From Candidatus Falkowbacteria bacterium CG10_big_fil_rev_8_21_14_0_10_37_14 (GTDB lineage Bacteria > Patescibacteriota > Patescibacteriia > Patescibacteriales > Patescibacteriaceae): a stretch of 64,000 nt of DNA. The notes beneath the pieces were generated by a model that did no database searches, was not told the origin of the DNA, and was given only the letters and a program-made list of their open reading frames with translations. The position numbers and the translations under genes were made by a program. The stretch covers positions 33,188 to 97,187 of the forward strand of contig PFAM01000023.1 in assembly GCA_002778705.1 (NCBI GenBank), given 5' to 3'. This document shows positions 32,534-39,143 of the stretch, one piece after another (positions within the stretch are counted from its first letter, which is position 1; each line of letters opens with the position of its first letter).

Positions 32534-34300
32534 ATGCTTACTTCTCAAGAACTTCGTGATAAATTTCTACAATTTTTTAAAGAACATAACCACGCTATTA
32601 TTCATAGCGCTAGTTTAATTCCAGAGAATGATCCAACCGTGCTGTTTACTACAGCCGGTATGCATCCTTTAGTCCCTTATTTACTGGGCCAAGTTCACCC
32701 AGCTGGCGTTCGTTTGGCCGATGCGCAAAAATGTATTCGTACTGGGGATATCGATGAAGTCGGAGATACCACTCATCTAACCTTTTTTGAAATGTTAGGC
32801 AATTGGTCTTTAGGTGACTATTTTAAAGCTGAGTCTATTGCTTGGAGTTGGGAGTTTTTAACTGATACTAAATGGCTTGGCTTAGATAAAAATCGTTTAG
32901 CGGTTACTGTCTTTGAAGGGGATGCTAATGCACCTTTTGACCAAGAATCTTATGATTTATGGCGTAATGTTGGCGTAGCTGAATCACGAATCGTGCGTTT
33001 AGGCAAAGACGACAACTGGTGGGGGCCAGCAGGTCTTACCGGACCATGCGGACCTGATACCGAGATTTTTTATTGGACAGGTACAACTCCGGTTCCTAAA
33101 CAGTATGATCCAACAGACAAGAACTGGGTAGAAATATGGAATAATGTCTTTATGGCCTATAATAAGACGACTAATGGAATTTTTGAACCCTTAGTTCAAA
33201 AAAATGTCGATACTGGCATGGGTCTAGAACGTATCTTGTGCGTTGTTAATGGTATTAGTGATATTTATCACACCGATTTATTCTCATTGGCTATTTTAAA
33301 GTTAGAAAAATTATCAGGACTTAAATACAATGATAATCCTACTGCTTTTCGAGTGGTAGCGGATCATTTACGCGCTGCTGTAATGATTATTGGTGACAGT
33401 AAAGGTGTCACGCCTTCTAATTCTGATCAAGGCTATGTTGTTCGCAAATTAATTCGTCGAGCTATTCGTTTTAGCCGAGTTTTAAACATTAATGGTGATT
33501 TTTGTGGTGAATTAGCTCAAATTTTTATTAATATTTTTGCCACCGCTTATCCAGAAATAGCAACTAACCAGGCTAAGATTTTAACCGAATTAGCTAAAGA
33601 AGAAAAACAATTTAGTTCAGCTTTAGCTAACGGTTTAAAACAGTTTAATAAATTTACTACCGATTTATCTGGGACAAAGGCTTTTGATTTGTACCAAACT
33701 TATGGCTTTCCTTTGGAAATGACTATTGAATTAGCTATGGAAAAAGGCTTTAAAGTTGATATAGCTGGCTTTGAAACTGAACTAGCTAAACATCAAGATT
33801 TGTCAAGAACAGCTACCGCAGGTCGTTTCAAGGGTGGTTTGGCTGACCACGGAGATACCACCACTCGTTTACATACAGCCACTCACTTATTACTAGCCGC
33901 CTTACGCCAAGTTTTAGGGGATCATGTTTATCAAAAAGGTAGTAATATCACAGCCGATCGTTTGCGCCTAGATTTCTCTCATCCTGACAAAATGACCGAA
34001 GAACAAAAACAACAGGTAGAAATCCTAGTTAATAGAGCTATTAGTCAGGCTCTGCCAATTAACTGCGAAGAAATGGCCTTAGATCAAGCTAAAAAAATTG
34101 GAGCTATGGGTGTTTTTGAATCTAAATATGATGACAAAGTTAAGGTTTACAGTATCGGTAAAGGCGAGACTTTATTTAGTAGAGAAATTTGTGGTGGTCC
34201 TCATGTAGCCAATACTAGCGAATTAAAGCATTTTGCTATCCAAAAAGAAGAGGCTAGTTCGGCTGGAGTTCGCCGCATCAAAGCAATTTTAGTAGAGTAA
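32534..34300 (+). CDS. alaS: alanyl-tRNA synthetase, short form
   Basis: A 588-residue class II synthetase. The catalytic domain (TTAGMHPLVPYLLG, GDIDEVGDTTHLTFFEMLGNWSLGDYFK) and the editing domain (HTATHLLLAAL; CGGPHVANT) are complete. The DHHA1/C-Ala region that brings E. coli AlaRS to 876 residues is absent, and the next 270 bases contain no remnant of it. I regard this shorter form as usual for Patescibacteria. Promoter about TTGTCA at 32473 with TATATT at 32497. Confidence 0.96.
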   Translation: MLTSQELRDKFLQFFKEHNHAIIHSASLIPENDPTVLFTTAGMHPLVPYLLGQVHPAGVRLADAQKCIRTGDIDEVGDTTHLTFFEMLGNWSLGDYFKAESIAWSWEFLTDTKWLGLDKNRLAVTVFEGDANAPFDQESYDLWRNVGVAESRIVRLGKDDNWWGPAGLTGPCGPDTEIFYWTGTTPVPKQYDPTDKNWVEIWNNVFMAYNKTTNGIFEPLVQKNVDTGMGLERILCVVNGISDIYHTDLFSLAILKLEKLSGLKYNDNPTAFRVVADHLRAAVMIIGDSKGVTPSNSDQGYVVRKLIRRAIRFSRVLNINGDFCGELAQIFINIFATAYPEIATNQAKILTELAKEEKQFSSALANGLKQFNKFTTDLSGTKAFDLYQTYGFPLEMTIELAMEKGFKVDIAGFETELAKHQDLSRTATAGRFKGGLADHGDTTTRLHTATHLLLAALRQVLGDHVYQKGSNITADRLRLDFSHPDKMTEEQKQQVEILVNRAISQALPINCEEMALDQAKKIGAMGVFESKYDDKVKVYSIGKGETLFSREICGGPHVANTSELKHFAIQKEEASSAGVRRIKAILVE

Positions 34301-34460
34301 TTTTTAAATTTAAAATCGATATTTTTCCCCAGTTTATTTAAAAATTACAAAAACACAAAACTAAAAACCCTTAGACTTTAGTATAAACAATGTATTAAAA
34401 TAACAATTATTGTTTAATATAAGCCATAAATAATTAATGAGCTTCCTTTTCTGTCGGGGC

Positions 34461-34489
34461 TTGACATATTCAGCTTTTAACCATATAAT
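34461..34489 (+). promoter_or_regulatory. consensus promoter of the ribosomal operon
   Basis: TTGACA (34461-34466), 17-base spacer, TATAAT (34484-34489): both hexamers perfect. Leader about 83 bases to infA. Upstream, 34301-34460 has only an AT-rich inverted repeat (TAAACAAT/ATTGTTTA). Confidence 0.95.
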
Positions 34490-34578
34490 TAGCAAAGACA
34501 ATAAATTATTCATTAAGAATAGTTTCTTGCCTGGTTTTGGTAGCAATCTAAAGTTTACCAAGATTTTTTTGTTTCAAC

Positions 34579-34809
34579 ATGACAGATAACCAGGGAAATT
34601 CTAAAGATTTTATCGAAGTTGTCGGTGAAATTGTAGAAATGCTACCCGGAGCTTCTTTTCGGGTTAAACTTAATAATGATCATGAGCTTTTAGCCCATCT
34701 TTCGGGAAAAATGCGCATGAATAAGATTCGTCTTACCTACGGTGATAAAGTTAAGGTTCAGATGAGTCCTTACGACTTAACTAAAGGACGAATCATTTTC
34801 CGTTTATAA
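34579..34809 (+). CDS. infA: translation initiation factor IF-1
   Basis: A 76-residue S1/OB-fold protein with [31 protein letters not shown] and the C-terminal [21 protein letters not shown], diagnostic of IF-1. It occupies the A site of the small subunit during initiation. The short N-terminal extension (about 9 residues) is minor. First gene of the operon. Confidence 0.97.
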   Translation: MTDNQGNSKDFIEVVGEIVEMLPGASFRVKLNNDHELLAHLSGKMRMNKIRLTYGDKVKVQMSPYDLTKGRIIFRL

Positions 34810-34819
34810 TTACAACAAT

Positions 34820-34933
34820 ATGAAAGTACGGGCCAGTGTTAAAAAAATCTGTAAAGATTGCAAGGTTATCCGCCGTAAAGGCAGAGTATGTGTTATTTGT
34901 GCCACTCCTAAGCACAAACAAAGACAAGGATAA
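34820..34933 (+). CDS. rpmJ: ribosomal protein L36 (bL36)
   Basis: A 37-residue protein starting [15 protein letters not shown] and ending HKQRQG. It is the zinc-binding (C+) type: Cys11, Cys14, Cys27 and His32. Located 10 bases after infA, its standard place. Confidence 0.97.
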   Translation: MKVRASVKKICKDCKVIRRKGRVCVICATPKHKQRQG

Positions 34934-34938
34934 GTAAT

Positions 34939-35076
34939 AAGCTTATCAAGTTTGTAAAGTTTATCAAGTTTATAAAGTTCACCAAGTGTATAAGGTTTAT
35001 CAAGTTTATCAAGTAGTGGATATTTAAAAGAATAAAAATATCACTTTATAAACTTTACAAACTTTATAACTTTCAA
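34939..35076. repeat. 9-bp tandem repeat array with opposed arms (hairpin-forming)
   Basis: Left arm 34939-35010: eight 9-bp units of the type AAGTTTATN. Right arm 35043-35076: three to four units of the complementary type (ACTTTATAA). A 17-base segment of the left arm (AAGTTTGTAAAGTTTAT) is an exact reverse complement of one in the right arm. The array fills the rpmJ-rpsM gap and ends 8 bases before the rpsM start. Confidence 0.85.
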
Positions 35077-35084
35077 CTTATTAT

Positions 35085-35477
35085 ATGGCAGTAAGAATCT
35101 CCGGTGTTGTTATTCCTAATGACAAAAGAGTGGAAATCGCTTTGACCTACCTTTATGGCATTGGTTTAACGCTTTCTCAGAAAATTTTAGAAATTAACAA
35201 GATTAGTCCAGACACTCGCGTGAAAGCGCTAAGTGACGAAGAAGCTAATCGTTTGCGTGCTTACATTGAAAAGACCTACAAGGTAGAAGGTGATTTACGC
35301 CGTGAAGTTTCTAACAATATCAAACGTTTGAAAGATATTGGCTCTTATCGTGGTAGCCGTCATGCTAAAAAGTTACCGGTGCGCGGTCAAAGAACTAAAA
35401 CAAATAGTCGTACCGTGCATGGCAATGTCCGTCGCACCACTGGTTCCGGACGCAAGCTGACCGGACAGAAAACCTAA
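35085..35477 (+). CDS. rpsM: ribosomal protein S13 (uS13)
   Basis: A 130-residue protein with the S13 N-terminus ([25 protein letters not shown]) and the basic tail ([21 protein letters not shown]). Contacts the head of the small subunit and the P-site tRNA. Preceded by the repeat array. Confidence 0.97.
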   Translation: MAVRISGVVIPNDKRVEIALTYLYGIGLTLSQKILEINKISPDTRVKALSDEEANRLRAYIEKTYKVEGDLRREVSNNIKRLKDIGSYRGSRHAKKLPVRGQRTKTNSRTVHGNVRRTTGSGRKLTGQKT

Positions 35478-35489
35478 TTAAGATAGTAT

Positions 35490-36044
35490 ATGACTGATGA
35501 ACAATTGGCTCAAGGCCAGGAAGTAAAATTAATTAACATCGACAGCGATCTGCCGGAAGCGGCCGAAACAGCTCCAAGTAAGGATCTGATGGAAGATTTG
35601 CCAGAAGATGTTAAAAAGAAGCTCGAAAAAAACAAAGCCGCTCGCTTAGCTAAGATCAAAAAAGGTAAAGGCAAAAAAACCAAAAAGGTTGAACGCAAGC
35701 TATCTGTTGGTAAAGTTTTTATAAAATCTTCTTACAATAACACCATTGTTACTATCACCGATCTTGATGGTAATGTTGTTTCTTGGGCTAACGCCGGCTT
35801 AGCTGGTTTCAAAGGTCCTAAAAAATCAACCCCTTATGCAGCTCAAATCATTACCCGTATTGCTGTGGCACGTGCTAAGGAATTAGGTTTAAATGAAGTT
35901 AGTGTTTTTGTTAAAGGTGTTGGCACCGGTCGCGAATCGGCTGTCCGTGCATTAAACGCCAATGGTTTAAATGTTACTTATATTAAAGATATTACCCCCA
36001 TTCCTCATAACGGCTGTCGCGCTCGTAAGCCGAGACGGGTTTAA
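35490..36044 (+). CDS. rpsK: ribosomal protein S11 (uS11) with long N-terminal extension
   Basis: A 184-residue protein. The S11 core is at about 70-184 ([18 protein letters not shown], then [11 protein letters not shown] and [12 protein letters not shown]). Residues 1-69 are an added segment, acidic first and then a lysine-rich stretch, not present in the usual about 129-residue S11. The core is normal. Confidence 0.96.
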   Translation: MTDEQLAQGQEVKLINIDSDLPEAAETAPSKDLMEDLPEDVKKKLEKNKAARLAKIKKGKGKKTKKVERKLSVGKVFIKSSYNNTIVTITDLDGNVVSWANAGLAGFKGPKKSTPYAAQIITRIAVARAKELGLNEVSVFVKGVGTGRESAVRALNANGLNVTYIKDITPIPHNGCRARKPRRV

Positions 36045-36055
36045 TTCCTACATCT

Positions 36056-36679
36056 ATGGATTCTACATGTACAGCGTGCCGGTCTGCCGGTAAAAAATTA
36101 ATGCTTAAGGGTGAAAAGTGCAACTCTCCGAAATGTGCTTTGGTTCAACGTAATTACCCAGCCGGTTTTCATGGCAACAGCACCAAGCGTAAAAATAAAG
36201 TAAGTCAGTTTGGTCAACAGTTAGCTGAAAAACAACATGCCAAAAAGATTTATGGTATGCGTGAAAAACAATTTCGTTTATTTTTTGAACGCGGTAATAA
36301 AAAGGGTGGCGATGCCGGTGAAAACTTGTTGCGTCTTTTGGAAATGCGTTTAGACAATGTTATTTATCGTTTAGGTATTGCCAGTTCCAGACCACAAGCT
36401 AGACAAATGGTTAGCCATGCTCAATTTTTAGTTAATGATAAAAAAGTTAACATAGCTTCTTATATTGTTAAAGAAGGGGATATTATTAAGATTAAAAAAT
36501 CTAAACGTTCCAAAAAAACTTTTGTTGATGTTTTAACTAAAGTTAAAGCCGCCCACATTCCTGGTTGGTTAAATTTTGATGTATCTGAAGAATATGGTAA
36601 AGTTTTACATGCTCCAGGTGAAGCTGATTTTGACAAAACTATTAACCGTCAGGCTATCGTTGAGTTTTATTCCAAATAA
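36056..36679 (+). CDS. rpsD: ribosomal protein S4 (uS4), zinc-finger form
   Basis: A 207-residue protein. The N-terminus has a four-cysteine zinc site (C5, C8, C22, C27) instead of the metal-free variant. RNYPAGFHG, the KQFRLFFERG region and the S4 RNA-binding domain (RLDNVIYRLGIASSRPQARQMV) are clear. Organises the small subunit and often autoregulates its operon. Confidence 0.97.
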   Translation: MDSTCTACRSAGKKLMLKGEKCNSPKCALVQRNYPAGFHGNSTKRKNKVSQFGQQLAEKQHAKKIYGMREKQFRLFFERGNKKGGDAGENLLRLLEMRLDNVIYRLGIASSRPQARQMVSHAQFLVNDKKVNIASYIVKEGDIIKIKKSKRSKKTFVDVLTKVKAAHIPGWLNFDVSEEYGKVLHAPGEADFDKTINRQAIVEFYSK

Positions 36680-36683
36680 TAAT

Positions 36684-36802
36684 AAGTTAATAAAGTTCAT
36701 GAAGTTTATGAAGCTTATGAAGTTAGGAAAATTAAGTGTGAATTTAAACCCGTGTATGCCTCATACTAAACTTTACAAACTTTAAACTTTACAAACTTTT
36801 AA
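36684..36802. repeat. second 9-bp repeat array with opposed arms
   Basis: Left arm 36684-36728: five 9-bp units (AAGTTCATG, AAGTTTATG and similar). Right arm about 36770-36802: complementary-type units (ACTTTACAA). Fills the rpsD-rpoA gap and ends about 10 bases before the rpoA start. Confidence 0.8.
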
Positions 36803-36812
36803 CTACTTTTAT

Positions 36813-37532
36813 ATGAACAACATCGCTTTGCCGAAAAAAATAGAGTTTCAGGCCGGTGACAAACCTTTTCAAAAGATTGTGACCATTGAGCCGATGTATC
36901 CGGGCTATGGTATTACTTTAGGTAATTCTTTGCGCCGTGTGTTATTGTCTTCTTTACCAGGGGCTGCCGTTATTGGTGTTAAAATCGCCGGTGCTGACCA
37001 TGAATTCATGGCTTTACCTAATGTCAAAGAAGATGTTTTGGAATTAATTTTAAACTTAAAACAGTTACATTTAAAAATACATAGTGACGAAACAGTTTGC
37101 TTACGCTTAGAAGCTAAGGGTGAAAAAACTGTTACCGCTGCTGATTTTGAGAAAAACAGTGATGTCGAAGTGATGAACCCTAAGTTAGTTTTAGGGCATA
37201 TCACTGATATGGCCGGTAATCTGTCTATGGAAGTCTATGCAACCAAAGGCTTAGGCTACGAAACTTTAGAAACCCGAGAAGACCGTAAAAAAGAGTTAGG
37301 GTATATGGAAATTGATTCCATTTTCTCTCCAGTTCGCTATGTTGGTATCAATGTAGAAAATACTCGCGTTGGTAAAATGACTAACTGGGATAAATTAACT
37401 TTGGATATTATTACCAATGGGACGATAGAGCCAGAAGAGGCTTTCCGTCAGGCGGTAGATATTTTAGTAAGCCAATTCAGAGCTCTGGCACCGAAAAGTG
37501 CTGACACTAGCCTGGAAGAGGATAAAGAATAA
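36813..37532 (+). CDS. rpoA: RNA polymerase alpha subunit lacking the C-terminal domain
   Basis: A 239-residue protein. The N-terminal dimerisation domain is complete (EPMYPGYGITLGNSLRRVLLSSLPGAAV; SPVRYVGINVENTRVG; DIITNGTIEPEEAFRQAVDIL). The protein stops shortly after with a charged tail, where E. coli alpha (329 residues) has a linker and the DNA-binding CTD with UP-element and activator contacts. rplQ follows after 5 bases without any CTD remnant. Confidence 0.95.
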   Translation: MNNIALPKKIEFQAGDKPFQKIVTIEPMYPGYGITLGNSLRRVLLSSLPGAAVIGVKIAGADHEFMALPNVKEDVLELILNLKQLHLKIHSDETVCLRLEAKGEKTVTAADFEKNSDVEVMNPKLVLGHITDMAGNLSMEVYATKGLGYETLETREDRKKELGYMEIDSIFSPVRYVGINVENTRVGKMTNWDKLTLDIITNGTIEPEEAFRQAVDILVSQFRALAPKSADTSLEEDKE

Positions 37533-37537
37533 CCAAT

Positions 37538-37888
37538 ATGCGTCACAGAGTAAAAGGTAAAACCCTAGGCCGGACCAAAGCCCCACGTGAAGCCATGTTA
37601 AATAATTTGGCAGCCAGCATAGTGATTTACGAAAAAGTTAAAACTACTGAAGCCAAGGCTAAAACTGTTAAGTCAATGGTAGAAGTTATGATTACTAAGG
37701 CTAAAAAAGGTGATCTAGCAGCTCGTCGTCAATTGATTGCTACTTTACGTCAACCTTTAGCCGTCAAAAAATTGATGGAAGTTTTAGGTGATCGTTATAA
37801 AACCCGTCCAGGTGGTTACACTCGCATCGTCCGTTTGGGCGCTCGTATGGGTGATGGAGCCGAGATGGTGCAAATTGAATTAGTCTAA
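37538..37888 (+). CDS. rplQ: ribosomal protein L17 (bL17)
   Basis: A 116-residue protein starting MRHRVKGKTLGRTKAPREAMLNNL and ending RLGARMGDGAEMVQIELV; complete family length. Large-subunit protein near the exit tunnel. Confidence 0.97.
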   Translation: MRHRVKGKTLGRTKAPREAMLNNLAASIVIYEKVKTTEAKAKTVKSMVEVMITKAKKGDLAARRQLIATLRQPLAVKKLMEVLGDRYKTRPGGYTRIVRLGARMGDGAEMVQIELV

Positions 37889-37892
37889 GCAT

Positions 37893-38252
37893 ATGAATAA
37901 ACCTTTTATCAGAAAATTAATAAAATTAGATGCGACAGATAAGCCCATGGGTCGTTTAGCTACTCACATCGCTTTATCTTTACGCGGTAAAAATGAACCA
38001 GAGTATGAACCACATTTGGATCATGGCGCTATTGTAGAAGTTTCTAATGTAGCTAAAATGTCTTTCTCTGGTCACAAATTAGACCAGAAGGTCTATCATC
38101 ATTTCTCTGGTTACCCAGGTGGTTTAAAAACCAGAAAGATGAGCGATATTATGGCTAAAAACCCAGCCGATGTCTTACGTCGTGCTGTTCGCGAGATGTT
38201 ACCAGATAACCGCTTGCGTCAACCGATGCTGAACAGATTAAACATCAAATAA
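37893..38252 (+). CDS. rplM: ribosomal protein L13 (uL13), short
   Basis: A 119-residue protein. Core motifs (KLDATDKPMGRLATHIALSLRGK, HHFSGYPGGLK, AVREMLPDNRLRQPMLNRL) are typical. It is about 20 residues shorter than E. coli L13 (142), with trimmed ends. It follows rplQ by 4 bases and precedes rpsI, its usual partner. Confidence 0.95.
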   Translation: MNKPFIRKLIKLDATDKPMGRLATHIALSLRGKNEPEYEPHLDHGAIVEVSNVAKMSFSGHKLDQKVYHHFSGYPGGLKTRKMSDIMAKNPADVLRRAVREMLPDNRLRQPMLNRLNIK

Positions 38253-38255
38253 TAT

Positions 38256-38723
38256 ATGACTAACGAGATAAAGCCTGTGGCGGCTAAGGCGGTCAAGTCC
38301 AAGGCAGCAAAGAAAGAAACAACTGAAATCAAAAAGTTCAGTGGCAAATATAAAAGTGTGATGGGTAAACGCAAAGCTGCTGCCGCTCAATTGCGTATTT
38401 TTGAAGCAGGTAGTGGTATTATTGTGGTTAATGGCAAAACAGCTGAAGATTATTTCAGCGCTGCCGAGTTAAACGCTTTAATGATGCCAATCAAACTAAC
38501 TGGTTTAAATCTAGATATTTCTGTTATCGTTAGTGGTGGTGGTAAAAAGGGTCAAGCTGAAGCTATTCGCCACGCCATTGCTAAAGCCATGATTGAAACT
38601 GACCCAGCCTTACGCCCAATTTTAAAGGCTCGTGGTTGGTTAACTCGTGATTCTCGTATTAAGGAACGCAAGAAACCTGGTTTGCGTCGTGCTCGCAGAG
38701 CCCCGCAATGGTCAAAACGTTAA
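38256..38723 (+). CDS. rpsI: ribosomal protein S9 (uS9) with N-terminal extension
   Basis: A 155-residue protein. About 25 extra Lys/Ala-rich residues precede the S9 core (GKRKAAAAQLRIFEAGSGIIVVNGK), which ends with the tail KKPGLRRARRAPQWSKR whose last Arg reaches the P-site tRNA. Last gene of the operon. Confidence 0.96.
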   Translation: MTNEIKPVAAKAVKSKAAKKETTEIKKFSGKYKSVMGKRKAAAAQLRIFEAGSGIIVVNGKTAEDYFSAAELNALMMPIKLTGLNLDISVIVSGGGKKGQAEAIRHAIAKAMIETDPALRPILKARGWLTRDSRIKERKKPGLRRARRAPQWSKR

Positions 38724-38736
38724 AATATATTCACTC

Positions 38737-38770
38737 AAAAATCTCTTCAATTTTTATCGAAGAGATTTTT
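38737..38770 (+). terminator. intrinsic terminator of the ribosomal operon
   Basis: A 12-bp stem (38737-38748/38759-38770) with a 10-base loop, then a T run. Confidence 0.92.
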
Positions 38771-38783
38771 TTATAGCCTTGAT

Positions 38784-38812
38784 TTGTCAAATTTTTAGTG
38801 TTAAACTACTAA
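38784..38812 (+). promoter_or_regulatory. promoter of the 58-residue gene
   Basis: TTGTCA (38784-38789), 17-base spacer, TACTAA (38807-38812). Confidence 0.65.
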
Positions 38813-38865
38813 AATAGTTATCGGTTTTAATTTTTAGTTCTTTTAATTATACAGGAGACGTTATA

Positions 38866-39042
38866 ATGAACGCCAAAGATAAGCCCGTCGATCAAGCAAT
38901 CGACAAAAAAATTTACTCTTCCTTAGATGATGGCCTGTATGCCAAAAATTTTGAAGCTTTTTTTGATTCCAAATGTATACCTAAAGATGAACAAGAGGTT
39001 GAAGAAATTATGGAGCTTCAAAAACGTTTTAGACTTTTTTAA
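38866..39042 (+). CDS. small acidic protein, 58 residues, unknown
   Basis: A short frame (MNAKDKPVDQAIDKK to LQKRFRLF). Asp/Glu-rich, no membrane segment, likely helical in its second half (DEQEVEEIMELQKRF). It has its own promoter, a strong AGGAGA Shine-Dalgarno site 7-8 bases before the ATG, and its own terminator at 39082-39113, a complete transcription unit. No family recognised. Confidence 0.7.
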   Translation: MNAKDKPVDQAIDKKIYSSLDDGLYAKNFEAFFDSKCIPKDEQEVEEIMELQKRFRLF

Positions 39043-39081
39043 GGTTTAATATGAAAATCTTTTTTCTGCTTACCCTTAATT

Positions 39082-39113
39082 AAAAATCCGCCTAAATAAT
39101 TTAGCGGATTTTT
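39082..39113 (+). terminator. intrinsic terminator
   Basis: AAAAATCCGC (39082-39091) pairs with GCGGATTTTT (39104-39113), followed by ATTTTTTT. Confidence 0.9.
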
Positions 39114-39128
39114 ATTTTTTTAAAAGAA

Positions 39129-39137
39129 TGATATAAT
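39129..39137 (+). promoter_or_regulatory. leaderless extended -10 promoter of the helicase gene
   Basis: TGATATAAT with TATAAT at 39132-39137; no -35. Predicted +1 is the A of the ATG at 39144. Confidence 0.68.
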
Positions 39138-39143
39138 AAAAAC

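Noticed and set aside
32534-34300. alaS as a truncated or broken gene
   Set aside because: The frame ends cleanly, catalytic and editing motifs are complete, no remnant of the C-terminal domain follows, and a short AlaRS is usual in this radiation as far as I know.
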